A stretch of 64,000 nucleotides of DNA from Dyadobacter sp. 3J3 (lineage in GTDB: Bacteria; Bacteroidota; Bacteroidia; Cytophagales; Spirosomataceae). The notes beneath the pieces are model-generated. The model made no database searches. It was not told the DNA's origin and was given only the letters and a program-made list of their open reading frames with translations. Both the position numbers and the translations under genes were made by a program. The stretch is from the NCBI RefSeq assembly GCF_009801115.1, contig NZ_VTOL01000005.1:439173-503172 (forward strand). The letters are read 5' to 3'. Below, piece by piece: positions 33,320 to 42,681 of the stretch (positions within the stretch are counted from its first letter, which is position 1; every line of letters begins with the position of its first letter).

Positions 33320-35038
33320 CTAATATCCACTGTTTTGTGTTAAAGTAGGTTTTCCACCTACCTGGCTGTTTAATATTTCCTGAATCGGGATTGGGAAATA
33401 TTCGTGTTTTCCTTTTACGAATGTTGAACCTTTCAAATAGGCACGTTTGGTACCTTCCATTAGGTAATATGCATTCATAGTCTCCGCAGCAATTCCCCAA
33501 CGAACAAGATCATAACGTCTGTTGCCTTCCATTCCAAGTTCAAGACGTTCTTCAAATCTTACAGCTTTGCGGGCATAAGCCTGATCCGGCCATGTAGTGC
33601 TGTATTCTTTTATCACGTAATTGGCAGCTGCTGTTCCGTCTGCATTTTTCACAAAACCTTCCGGTCTTGCAGCTCTTGCACGAATCTGGTTTACATAAGC
33701 TCTTGCTTTGTCGAGGCTACCGATTTCTGTTTCAATTTCTGCAAGCCATAACAAAACCTGCGCATAACGAATCATGCGGAAGTTGTTTGCATTCAAACGG
33801 TTATTGGAAGCGAACGAAGGATCTGCTTTGGCTGAAACGTGTTTCTTTGGAGAATATGGACCTCCGTAAGTCTGATCTCTCACATACGCTTTTCCTGGAT
33901 GAACGCCCCAGTCAAGATATGGAATACCACGACGGCCAACAGTCCAGTCCAGACGAGGATCAAGCGGTCCTGCATAAGGAGTAAATGGAGCAGTGGATTC
34001 AATACCCTGATCGTTCGGAATATCAGAATTGTCATAGGTATCTAGCAACGGTAATCCGTTTTCATCTGTTTTAAATGCGTTAACCAGGTTATTCGAAGGT
34101 TGGAAAAATCCGCAGCATGTTGTAAATGCACCACCGCCATATGGATAATTCAATGTCGATCCGATATTTCCGTTTTCTCCACCGGCAGCACCGTCGTTCA
34201 CTGAATATTCAACTTCAAAAATCGATTCTGCGTTGTTGTTTGTGCTAGCCTGGAAGTTGTCGTGGTATTTAGCCATAAGACTGTATTTTCCGCTTGCAAC
34301 AATCGCTTCCAGAATTGTTTTTGCTTCTGCATACTTTTTCTGGAACAAATATACTTTGGACAACATTGCACCCGCAGCCCATTTTGTAGGGCGGCCTGGC
34401 TGAGATTGCGAAGTTGGTAAAACATCATAAGCTGCTTTCAAATCTGCTTCAATGTTTGGATAGATATCCGTGCTGTTCGGCAATTTAGTACTTTCCAGAT
34501 TGTTTGGATCGTACGTTTTATCGTCGATATATGGCACCATATTGTACATTTTTTTCAATTCAAAGTGGTAGTTTCCACGAAGAAAACGGGCTTCGGCTGT
34601 TACCTGGGCGCGTTCTGCATCGGTAAAGTCAGTTGCTTTTGCCAGATTTTGAAGAACATCATTTGTACGAGCGATACCGTCATACATACCTCTCCATTTT
34701 CCACGGAAATAAATATTATCTGATGCAATATTTCCTGTTTCAATTAAAGAAATAGGCGGCTGGTCACCAGCGTTGGTCCCTTTATGTGCATCATCTGAGG
34801 CAACACTGCCGTATACCCAGTTATCAGCGCCAACGTTATATGACCGGTAAGCTCCTTCGGCAGTTGCCCATCCGTCGAGCAGTGCATAAGCACCAACAAG
34901 TAAGGCATTCACTCCGACTTTGTTTTGAAGCGTTGTTGAGTTAAGGGCCGCTTTGGGGTTGACATCCAGAAACTTATCCGAACATGAACTTAGAATTCCC
35001 AGAATAACGGCCGAGAATAGTATGGTAATTTTTTTCAT
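33320..35038 (-). CDS. SusD/RagB family outer-membrane lipoprotein (second pair)
   Basis: A 572-residue surface lipoprotein, larger than the first SusD (480). The lipobox is near residue 19 (GILSSC). Family hallmarks are FLDVNPKAALN at the start, a helical core with RAQVTAEARFLRGNYHFELK (about residues 140-160), and the C-terminal EERLELGMEGNRRYDLVRWG and KHEYFPIPIQEI. It would lid the SusC partner upstream and bind its ligand. Spacing to susC is 37 bp. No sigma factor, FecR or enzyme gene accompanies this pair; a palindrome at 38557 may be its operator. Confidence 0.95.
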   Translation of the reverse strand: MKKITILFSAVILGILSSCSDKFLDVNPKAALNSTTLQNKVGVNALLVGAYALLDGWATAEGAYRSYNVGADNWVYGSVASDDAHKGTNAGDQPPISLIETGNIASDNIYFRGKWRGMYDGIARTNDVLQNLAKATDFTDAERAQVTAEARFLRGNYHFELKKMYNMVPYIDDKTYDPNNLESTKLPNSTDIYPNIEADLKAAYDVLPTSQSQPGRPTKWAAGAMLSKVYLFQKKYAEAKTILEAIVASGKYSLMAKYHDNFQASTNNNAESIFEVEYSVNDGAAGGENGNIGSTLNYPYGGGAFTTCCGFFQPSNNLVNAFKTDENGLPLLDTYDNSDIPNDQGIESTAPFTPYAGPLDPRLDWTVGRRGIPYLDWGVHPGKAYVRDQTYGGPYSPKKHVSAKADPSFASNNRLNANNFRMIRYAQVLLWLAEIETEIGSLDKARAYVNQIRARAARPEGFVKNADGTAAANYVIKEYSTTWPDQAYARKAVRFEERLELGMEGNRRYDLVRWGIAAETMNAYYLMEGTKRAYLKGSTFVKGKHEYFPIPIQEILNSQVGGKPTLTQNSGY

Positions 35039-35075
35039 TGCTTTATATAATTAAAGTTTTGCTAAGGTCAGGTGA

Positions 35076-38000
35076 TTAGAAACTTACGTTAAGTCCAACG
35101 ATATACTGTTTTGAAGCAGGATATGATCCGCCGTCAACACCAATTTGTCTGTCGTTACCAGCACCGTAGTTACGAAGGTTGATCTCCGGATCCATTCCTG
35201 AATATTTCGTGATCGTGATCAGGTTCTGGCCTTGAACATAAATGCGGCAAGGTCCAAGTCCAAGTTTCGAAGCAATCGTTTTTGGTAAAGAATACGTCAG
35301 CTGAATATTTTTGAAGCGGAAATAAGAACCTTTTTCCAGATAATAATCAGAAGGAAGAATACTAACCTGATCGCTTGAATTCAGCTGAGGAAGGATCGCG
35401 TCAGTTTTGCCAGGTCTCCATGATTCGTTCAGCATACGTGTACTTTTGTTCCCGAAGAAAGTAGGGAAATCGGTCCAGTATTTTACATAGTTGAAGATTT
35501 CGTTACCCTGAACACCAGCACCGAACAAAGCAAGTCCGAAGTTTTTGTAATTCACATTGATGTTAAGACCATAAGTGAATTTCGGGTGAGGATTGCCAAT
35601 GATGCTCAAATCTTTGGTATCAATCACACCATCTCCATTGACATCAACAAATTTGAAACGACCTGCTCTGTTTTCATTAGAACCCAAATTGTTTTTAGGC
35701 GCTTCCTTTGCTTCTGCATCCGTCTGGAAAATACCGTCATGTTTGTAACCAAAGAATGAAGATATCGGGTGGTTTTGCTGTGTTACAACAAAGTTCTGGA
35801 TACGTTCATCGTTGATACCAAAGTATTGTGTATTCGGGTCACCATTTGTTTTTGTTACCAGGTTACGGTAAGTACTTACATTACCACCGATCGTGTAAGT
35901 AAGGTCTCCGCCAAGGGCTGCCCCATTATAATTAATACCAAGATCAATACCACGGTTTCTCATAGAACCAATATTCTGGAAAGGCGCAGCGGCCACACCA
36001 GCAGTCAATGGAGGAGAAACCGGGAACAACATATCCGAAGTGGTACGTGTGTACCAGTCTAATGCAACGTCAAATTTCCCTTTGAAAAAAGCCGCATCCA
36101 AACCTATGTTTGTAGACGTTGTTGTTTCCCATTTTGCTTTTACGTTACCAAACTGTACCAGTTCATATCCTGGAATTGCAGAAGTTTTTGCTCCGTTTAA
36201 GTCATAGAAAGACAAAGCAGGGTTAGTAGCGTATTGTGTAAAGGAGTTGTAGTTCCCAATTTCCTGGTTACCTGTTTGTCCCCATCCAACTCTTAGTTTG
36301 GCATAAGACAACCATGATGCCGTTGATTTTGCGAAATTTTCCTCAGACAATACCCAGCCACCACTTACAGCAGGGAAATAAGCCACACGATTAGCAGCAG
36401 CAAATCGTGAAGAACGGTCACGACGAACAGTTGCGTCAAACAAATATCTGCCTTTCAAACCATAACTTGCACGTGCAAATTCTGAGGCAAGTCGCCAGTT
36501 GGCCGCACCTCCGTTGTTTGTTTGAACACCTGTTCCAGCGCTCAGGTAACGGTTATCCAGGGCATCAACAAGGAAGTTGGTACGTGTCGCATCAAAATTT
36601 TCATAATAATTTTTGATAGACTCGGTACCGGCGATTATATTCAACTTGTGAATGTTGTTCAGTACAATATTGTAAGTCAATGTGTTGTACCAGGTCCAGG
36701 TCCATTCGTAGTTGTTGGTTGTCGTTAAGCTTTGCGTACTTCTAGCTTCGGCAGACTCAATGTCTCTCGGAGTATAGTTACGATAATTGTAAAGGTTGTA
36801 GTCAATACCAAAGCTTGATTTTGCTGTAAGGTTCTTAAGGATATCAACCTCTGCATAGGCATTACCAAACAAACGAACTTCGTTTTGATTATTGTCCTTG
36901 TTTCTTACCAAAAGAGAAACCGGGTTTACCGAGTTATCAACGTCAGTACCACGTGTTCCGGCGAAATTTCCGGCAACATCATAAACAGGAACGATAGGTG
37001 GTACACGGTATGCAAAAGTAGTCGGATTACTTTCGTTGCTGTTACCGCCTGGCTGACCTACTCTTGATGCGTAACCAACCTGAAAGTTTTGGCCTACTCT
37101 GATACGTTTGTTGACGTTAAATTCTGTGTTAGAACGTAAAGTATAACGTTTGAAACTTGTATTGATCATGATACCTTGCTGGTTGAAATAATTCAGCGAC
37201 ATTGCATAACGACCACTTTCTGTTCCACCGGAAACGCCAATCTGATGATTCTGGATTGGTGCTGGCTGATAAATTTCTTTAAGCCAGTTTGTTCCTTCTT
37301 TATTTGCTTTGGTAATCAGCCATTTGGTTTTGTTAAAATCAGCAGAGTTTACATCGGTGCTGTAATTTACATAGGTGCCGTCAGGATTTTTGGCAACTTT
37401 TGGATCACCTTCATACGTTCCTGATGGGAAAATGTAATCCGGGATTTTAGGTGTCGATCCATTTCCAAATTGTGCATGCGTTGGATAAGTTAACGCAGTT
37501 CCTGCCGGAAATGCGCCATCAACCATTTTGCCCTGGTTAATTGTATTAGTTCTTGCCTCCCATGTCAAATCAGCATATTGTTGTGTATTCAGCATGCTTA
37601 AAAGCTTGCCAGGACGTTGCGTACCGTAATAGGTATCATAAGTAAAAACCGGTTTACCAACTTTTCCTCTTTTTGTTGTGATGATAACTACACCATTACC
37701 AGCACGTGATCCGTAGATAGAAGCCGCAGATGCATCTTTCAGGATCTGCATGGATTCGATATCGTTGAGGTTCAATGTGTTCAGAGTATTGGACACACCG
37801 TTTGCTCCAACACCTTTTGTAGGAACTCCATCAACAACATACAGGGGTGAGTTGTCATTGATTGTTCCAAAACCACGAATACGAACGGATACTCCGCCAC
37901 CTGGGCTGTTCTCATTACCAATAACCACACCCGGCACTTTTCCCTGTAATGCCTGGCCAAGGTTGGTAGAAGGTGTGCTTAATAATTGTTTGGCATCCAA

Positions 38001-38393
38001 AGTGGCTACCGCGCCCGTAATTTCCTTTTTGGATTGTGATCCGTAGCCGGTTACAACTACTTCACTCAGGTTTTTGATGTCATCAACCAGACTTACATCA
38101 ATGACAGATTTGGCACCTACAACAATTTCCTGTTTACCGAAGCCAATTGAAGAATACACTAATGTTGCACCGCCACCTTTTAAATCAATAGCATATTTTC
38201 CATCAGCGTCGGTTACGGTACCTGTGGTGGTTCCTTTTACAGTTACGTTAACACCGGGTAAACCAATGTTGTCTGTGGAAGAAACAACTTTGCCCGTGAC
38301 GCGTTTGTCCTGGGCATAGGCAACACTGCTGCTAAAAATTGCCAGTAGCAATATGGTAACAGCAAGAAATAAGAATCGTAAATTTTGTTTCAT
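35076..38393 (-). CDS. SusC/RagA TonB-linked transporter (second pair)
   Basis: An 1105-residue outer-membrane transporter. The signal peptide is residues 1-27 (ending SVAYAQ). A carboxypeptidase-D-like domain (about 30-110) precedes the plug, with VVVTGYGSQSKKEITGAVA near residue 117 and the LNDIESMQILKDASAASIYG SusC signature near 210. The barrel ends in VGLNVSF. It lacks the STN domain of the first SusC, which agrees with the absence of a sigma/FecR pair. It probably imports a ligand captured by the SusD downstream, using TonB energy. Confidence 0.95.
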   Translation of the reverse strand: MKQNLRFLFLAVTILLLAIFSSSVAYAQDKRVTGKVVSSTDNIGLPGVNVTVKGTTTGTVTDADGKYAIDLKGGGATLVYSSIGFGKQEIVVGAKSVIDVSLVDDIKNLSEVVVTGYGSQSKKEITGAVATLDAKQLLSTPSTNLGQALQGKVPGVVIGNENSPGGGVSVRIRGFGTINDNSPLYVVDGVPTKGVGANGVSNTLNTLNLNDIESMQILKDASAASIYGSRAGNGVVIITTKRGKVGKPVFTYDTYYGTQRPGKLLSMLNTQQYADLTWEARTNTINQGKMVDGAFPAGTALTYPTHAQFGNGSTPKIPDYIFPSGTYEGDPKVAKNPDGTYVNYSTDVNSADFNKTKWLITKANKEGTNWLKEIYQPAPIQNHQIGVSGGTESGRYAMSLNYFNQQGIMINTSFKRYTLRSNTEFNVNKRIRVGQNFQVGYASRVGQPGGNSNESNPTTFAYRVPPIVPVYDVAGNFAGTRGTDVDNSVNPVSLLVRNKDNNQNEVRLFGNAYAEVDILKNLTAKSSFGIDYNLYNYRNYTPRDIESAEARSTQSLTTTNNYEWTWTWYNTLTYNIVLNNIHKLNIIAGTESIKNYYENFDATRTNFLVDALDNRYLSAGTGVQTNNGGAANWRLASEFARASYGLKGRYLFDATVRRDRSSRFAAANRVAYFPAVSGGWVLSEENFAKSTASWLSYAKLRVGWGQTGNQEIGNYNSFTQYATNPALSFYDLNGAKTSAIPGYELVQFGNVKAKWETTTSTNIGLDAAFFKGKFDVALDWYTRTTSDMLFPVSPPLTAGVAAAPFQNIGSMRNRGIDLGINYNGAALGGDLTYTIGGNVSTYRNLVTKTNGDPNTQYFGINDERIQNFVVTQQNHPISSFFGYKHDGIFQTDAEAKEAPKNNLGSNENRAGRFKFVDVNGDGVIDTKDLSIIGNPHPKFTYGLNINVNYKNFGLALFGAGVQGNEIFNYVKYWTDFPTFFGNKSTRMLNESWRPGKTDAILPQLNSSDQVSILPSDYYLEKGSYFRFKNIQLTYSLPKTIASKLGLGPCRIYVQGQNLITITKYSGMDPEINLRNYGAGNDRQIGVDGGSYPASKQYIVGLNVSF

Positions 38394-38556
38394 ACGTGGG
38401 GATTTTGTTAAATGTTAAAAAAGTATTAGTTATTGTCAAGATAATATTAAATGTACGGATTCTTTATAATAATATGCCATCGATAAAGCATTATTTTTAT
38501 GAAAAATATTAATATATCGATGGTTACATACTTCACTTTTCTGATAAATATTCAAT

Positions 38557-38572
38557 GCGCAAACGTTTGCGC
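38557..38572. promoter_or_regulatory. 16-bp perfect palindrome, LacI/GalR-type operator
   Basis: GCGCAAACGTTTGCGC equals its own reverse complement and has the AAACGTTT core with central CG typical of LacI/GalR-family operators such as PurR. It lies 164 bp before susC (minus) and 139 bp before uvrA (plus). No LacI-family gene is in the window. Control of the SusCD pair is the likelier role (inference). Confidence 0.7.
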
Positions 38573-38654
38573 CATACGTTGATTCTAACTTTCACACAAT
38601 TCAAAATATGTTAAAGCATATGAATAATCAGGTGTGTTTTTGCAACTCAACAAC

Positions 38655-38662
38655 TACTTTTG
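38655..38662 (+). promoter_or_regulatory. -7 promoter element TACTTTTG for uvrA
   Basis: Exact TAnnTTTG match, 48 bp before the TTG start of uvrA. The nearest upstream TTTG is only 12 bp away, so the -33 part is uncertain. Confidence 0.5.
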
Positions 38663-38710
38663 TGGTTATGAATTGAGAGCATTACACGGATATAAATCAA
38701 CAGGATCATT

Positions 38711-41566
38711 TTGAAACATTTGAATGGAATTGAACTCGCAGAGCAGGACCTGATAGAGGTACAGGGTGCCCGTGAGCATAATTTGAAGAATATTGATGTT
38801 AGCATTCCACGAAACAAACTTGTCGTGGTAACGGGTATCAGTGGCAGTGGTAAATCTTCTTTGGCTTTTGATACCATATATGCTGAGGGGCAAAGGCGTT
38901 ATATGGAAAGTTTTTCAGCTTACGCCCGTGGTTTTATCGGAGAAATGGAGCGGCCGGATGTGGATAAAATCAGTGGATTATCCCCGGTTATCAGTATTGA
39001 ACAAAAGACAACTTCAAGAAATCCACGCTCGACCGTGGGAACAGTTACCGAAATTTATGACTTCCTGAGGTTATTATACGCAAGAGCGGGAGAGGCATAT
39101 TCGTATGTGACGGGGAGAAGAATGGTGAAACAATCGCAGGATCAGATTGTGAACCAGCTTATGACTCAGTTTCTGGGACAAAAAACAATTTTACTTGCTC
39201 CGGCGGTAAAAGGAAGAAAAGGACATTACCGTGAGCTTTTTGTCCAGATTGCGCGATTGGGTTACACCAAGGTACGAGTCGATGGCGAAGTTCAGGATAT
39301 TGTTCCGAAAATGCAGCTGGACCGTTATAAAGTTCATGATATTGAAATTGTTGTGGATAGGGTTGTGCCAAAATCTGAGTCGGAAGATCCGCAATCCCGT
39401 TTCCGTTTAAGCCAGTCTGTTTCAACCGCTATCAAACAAGGAAAAGGTGCATTAATGGTTTTGGATGAAAAAGGAGAAACCTATTATTTCTCCCAAAACT
39501 TGATGGATCCGGAATCCGGAATCAGTTATGATGATCCTTCTCCAAATAATTTTTCGTTTAACTCGCCCTATGGCTGGTGCCCGACTTGTCAGGGATTGGG
39601 TTTGGTGGAGGAAATTACAGAAGATTCCATCATGCCGGATCGCAAATTGTCCATTAGTAAAGGTGGAATTGCGCCGATGGGAGAATATCGGGAAGCCTGG
39701 ATTTTCAAACAACTGGAAGTTTTATTGAAACCTTTTAAGGTAAATCTTACAACACCGCTTGAAAAATTCCCTGAAGAGGCGATCAAAGTTGTGCTTTATG
39801 GAAGTGAAGAACCGGTAGCGGTTCCTTCAAAAAAATATCCGGGGACAGAGTGGGATACCAAATTTGACGGAATTATCAATTTCCTGAAACGTCAGCAGGA
39901 AACCGGAAATGATAAAATCCAGGATTGGCTTAAAGATTTCATGACCATCAATACCTGTCCGGAATGTAACGGCAAGCGTTTGAGAAAAGAATCTTTGCAT
40001 TTCAAAGTGGATGGAAAAGACATAGCCGATTTGTCAAACCGTGATGTTCGTGATTTGTCAAACTGGCTGGAAGGTCTGGAAGACCGTTTGGAAGAAAGAC
40101 AGAAAATAATTGGTCACGAGGTTTTGAAAGAAATCCGGAAACGGGTTGGTTTCTTATTGGATGTTGGTCTTGATTATCTGACTTTGAACCGCGCTCTTCG
40201 TACACTTTCGGGTGGTGAAGCACAGCGGATACGCCTGGCCACCCAGATTGGAACGCAGCTTACCGGCGTTTTATATATTATGGATGAGCCAAGTATCGGT
40301 CTTCATCAGCGCGATAATGTGAGGCTTATCAATTCCTTGAAAAGTCTGCGTGATCTTGGAAATACAGTTTTGGTTGTGGAGCATGATAAGGATATGATGC
40401 TAGCATCGGATTATATTGTGGATATCGGTCCCGGAGCCGGTCGCCACGGTGGAAATGTGGTAGGTGCAGGAACGCCTGAAGAATTCCTGAAAAACGGTTC
40501 TTCAACGGCTGATTATTTAAGTGGAAGACAAAAAATTGAAATCCCGAAAGTTCGCAGAAAAGGAAATGGCAATTATCTTTCATTAAGAGGATGTACAGGC
40601 CATAACCTGAAAAATGTGACAATGGCATTTCCGTTAGGAACGATGATTTCGGTTACCGGGGTAAGTGGAAGTGGAAAATCTTCTTTAATTCATGAAACGC
40701 TCTTTCCCTTATTAAACCATCATTTTTATAAATCAAGAAGAGAACCGCTTGCTTATAAATCGATCGAAGGTTTAGAACATATCGATAAAGTAATTGAAGT
40801 AGACCAGTCGCCAATCGGGCGGACGCCACGTTCCAATCCGGCAACGTATACCAATCTTTTCACTGATATCCGTACGCTTTTTGCTGAATTACCGGAAGCG
40901 AAAATCCGGGGTTACAAACCCGGCCGTTTTTCTTTCAATGTAAAAGGAGGAAGATGTGAGGATTGTGAAGGTGCGGGAATGAAGCGAATTGAAATGGATT
41001 TTCTTCCTGATGTGCACGTGAATTGTGAAACCTGTAAAGGGAAACGATTTAATCGTGAAACACTGGAAGTTCGTTTTAAAGGAAAATCCGTGGCTGATAT
41101 TCTGGATATGACGGTTGAAACGGCTTTGGATTTTTTTGAAAACCAACCTCGTATTTTGAGAAAAGTACAAACACTTTTTGATGTAGGCTTAGGCTATATC
41201 ACGCTTGGACAACATGCTACAACGCTTTCCGGTGGTGAGGCGCAACGTGTGAAATTGTCGGAGGAATTGTCAAAACGCGATACAGGAAAAACACTTTACA
41301 TTCTGGATGAACCGACGACCGGATTACATTTCCAGGATATAAAACATCTTCTGAAAGTTCTTGACAAACTGGTTGAAAAAGGAAATACGGTTTTGATCAT
41401 TGAACACAATCTTGATGTTGTGAAAGTTTCGGATTACGTAATTGATCTTGGCCCGGAAGGTGGTGCGTTAGGTGGGAAAATCATTGCGGAAGGAACGCCT
41501 GAAAAAGTTTCAAAAGTGAAAGGAAGTTATACCGGGTTTTTCCTGAAAGAGGAATTGAAGGGATAG
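38711..41566 (+). CDS. uvrA: Excinuclease ABC subunit A
   Basis: The 951-residue damage-recognition ATPase of nucleotide excision repair. Walker A motifs are GISGSGKSSLAF (about residues 43-54) and GVSGSGKSSLIH (about 651-662). Zinc motifs CPTCQG, CPECNGKR and CEDCEGAG...CETCKGKR are present, as are two ABC signatures LSGGEAQR and Walker B IMDEPSIGLH and ILDEPTTGLH. The start is TTG at 38711 giving MKHLNGIELAEQ; no ATG is suitably placed, and the motif-bearing part begins soon after. A -7 element is at 38655. The stop is followed within 3 bp by a heptamer array and then a hairpin-repeat cluster. Confidence 0.97.
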   Translation: MKHLNGIELAEQDLIEVQGAREHNLKNIDVSIPRNKLVVVTGISGSGKSSLAFDTIYAEGQRRYMESFSAYARGFIGEMERPDVDKISGLSPVISIEQKTTSRNPRSTVGTVTEIYDFLRLLYARAGEAYSYVTGRRMVKQSQDQIVNQLMTQFLGQKTILLAPAVKGRKGHYRELFVQIARLGYTKVRVDGEVQDIVPKMQLDRYKVHDIEIVVDRVVPKSESEDPQSRFRLSQSVSTAIKQGKGALMVLDEKGETYYFSQNLMDPESGISYDDPSPNNFSFNSPYGWCPTCQGLGLVEEITEDSIMPDRKLSISKGGIAPMGEYREAWIFKQLEVLLKPFKVNLTTPLEKFPEEAIKVVLYGSEEPVAVPSKKYPGTEWDTKFDGIINFLKRQQETGNDKIQDWLKDFMTINTCPECNGKRLRKESLHFKVDGKDIADLSNRDVRDLSNWLEGLEDRLEERQKIIGHEVLKEIRKRVGFLLDVGLDYLTLNRALRTLSGGEAQRIRLATQIGTQLTGVLYIMDEPSIGLHQRDNVRLINSLKSLRDLGNTVLVVEHDKDMMLASDYIVDIGPGAGRHGGNVVGAGTPEEFLKNGSSTADYLSGRQKIEIPKVRRKGNGNYLSLRGCTGHNLKNVTMAFPLGTMISVTGVSGSGKSSLIHETLFPLLNHHFYKSRREPLAYKSIEGLEHIDKVIEVDQSPIGRTPRSNPATYTNLFTDIRTLFAELPEAKIRGYKPGRFSFNVKGGRCEDCEGAGMKRIEMDFLPDVHVNCETCKGKRFNRETLEVRFKGKSVADILDMTVETALDFFENQPRILRKVQTLFDVGLGYITLGQHATTLSGGEAQRVKLSEELSKRDTGKTLYILDEPTTGLHFQDIKHLLKVLDKLVEKGNTVLIIEHNLDVVKVSDYVIDLGPEGGALGGKIIAEGTPEKVSKVKGSYTGFFLKEELKG

Positions 41567-41569
41567 ATT

Positions 41570-41602
41570 GTTAGGCGTTGGCTATTAGCGGTTAGCGATT
41601 AG
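41570..41602. repeat. Degenerate ~7-bp array after uvrA
   Basis: GTTAGGC, GTTGGCT, ATTAGCG, GTTAGCG and ATTAG start at 41570, 41577, 41584, 41591 and 41598, period exactly 7, directly after the uvrA stop (41564-41566). Confidence 0.75.
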
Positions 41603-41689
41603 AATGGAGTTGGAAAGCAGTCAAGATTTAGGAATACCTAGTCTTGGCTGCTTTTTATTTTGCATTGCTAATGGTTTTCGGCTTTTCTC

Positions 41690-41911
41690 AGAGCCTCCTG
41701 TCAATAGGAACTTATTTTACCCAGAAGTTTTCAGGCTCCTTAGGAGCCTCCTGTTTATAGAAAGTAATTTGTTCCAACGGTTTTCCTGGCTCCTTAGGAG
41801 CCTCCTATGATTTTGGGTAGATAATTTTTGGTTAATATTTTAAAGAGACTCCGATGGAGTTACGATTGATTTTGTATTTTTTTGCTATAAACAGGATGTC
41901 CCGAAGGGACA
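41690..41911. repeat. Cluster of hairpin repeats with conserved CTCCTGTTTATAG-like tail
   Basis: Stem-loops occur at 41734-41749 (GGCTCC-ttA-GGAGCC type, followed by TCCTGTTTATAG), 41788-41803 (same stem), 41848-41860 (ACTCC-gat-GGAGT), and inverted at 41885-41911 (CTATAAACAGGA then TGTCCC-gaa-GGGACA). A decayed copy is near 41690. Stem sequences differ but remain complementary while the tail is kept. Two more copies lie at 63144-63216. The cluster fills the uvrA-LytTR gap. Confidence 0.8.
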
Positions 41912-41946
41912 ATTAACACATAGCAGAATCGGATCTGTGAAAAAAC

Positions 41947-42681
41947 TCACATCCACTTACTCAAAAACTGACTAAAATTCTCCTTATACTGATCGCTTAC
42001 CGGAATTGTTACCGTTCCAATTTGGATTGTATTTCTGGTAACGGCCCCGATTTTATCCAGGTTGACAATAAATGACCGGTGTACCCGCATGAATTTTGCC
42101 GGCGGTAATTTTTCTTCCAAAGCTTTAAGACTGGTAAGTGAAAGAATCGGTTTGGTGTCTGATTTTAAAATTACTTTTACATAATCTTTCAAACCTTCAA
42201 CATATAAAATATCGTCGTAAGCAATTCTTACAAGCTGATATTCAACTTTTAGAAATAAATAATCTTCCCTCATTTCCGGTGCGGAACCATTTGCAGCACG
42301 TTGAACCAGCTCAACATAAGCTTTTCCTTTGGTAGCGGCTTTCAGGAATTCTTCATAATTGAAAGGTTTCAACAAATAATCAAGCGCATCAACACGAAAA
42401 CCGTCCAAAGCAAATTGATTAAATGCAGTAGTGAAGATAATTCTTGGCCCCTGATTTCCTGTTTTTTCAATAATTCTCGCCAGTTCAATTCCTGTCAGAT
42501 CGGGCATTTGTATATCCAGAAATATCAGGTCTACTGATAAGTCATGAATTGCTTCCAATGCTTCCACAGCACTGGAATATTTTCCGGCCAGATTCAGAAA
42601 TGGCGTTTTGTTGATAAAAGCACAAACCAAACCCAGTGCCAGAGGCTCATCATCTACGGCGATGCATTGTAATACGTTCAT
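41947..42681 (-). CDS. LytTR-type response regulator
   Basis: A 244-residue transcription factor. The receiver domain (1-120) has the acidic pair DD at 10-11, phosphoacceptor Asp56 in FLDIQMPD, and Lys in LLKPF. The LytTR DNA-binding domain (about 145-240) includes FMRVHRSFIVNLDKI. It is encoded with its sensor kinase, whose stop overlaps its ATG by four bases (42678-42681), so they form a coupled two-component pair. Targets are unknown; the divergent TonB-type barrel gene at 44119 is a possible one (inference). Confidence 0.94.
   Translation of the reverse strand: MNVLQCIAVDDEPLALGLVCAFINKTPFLNLAGKYSSAVEALEAIHDLSVDLIFLDIQMPDLTGIELARIIEKTGNQGPRIIFTTAFNQFALDGFRVDALDYLLKPFNYEEFLKAATKGKAYVELVQRAANGSAPEMREDYLFLKVEYQLVRIAYDDILYVEGLKDYVKVILKSDTKPILSLTSLKALEEKLPPAKFMRVHRSFIVNLDKIGAVTRNTIQIGTVTIPVSDQYKENFSQFLSKWM

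Larger units (their letters stand above)
38394..38710. other. Divergent susC-uvrA intergenic region
   Basis: The 317-bp AT-rich region holds a LacI-type palindrome at 38557-38572 and a -7 element for uvrA at 38655-38662. I saw no gene or further repeat. Confidence 0.6.

Noticed and set aside
38647..38893. Minus-strand frames over the start of uvrA
   Set aside because: They are antisense to the conserved UvrA N-terminus and Walker A region and have no family resemblance.
41604..41810. Open frame of 68 codons downstream of uvrA
   Set aside because: It runs through the hairpin-repeat cluster and its residues come from the repeat units; no start signal or family match.
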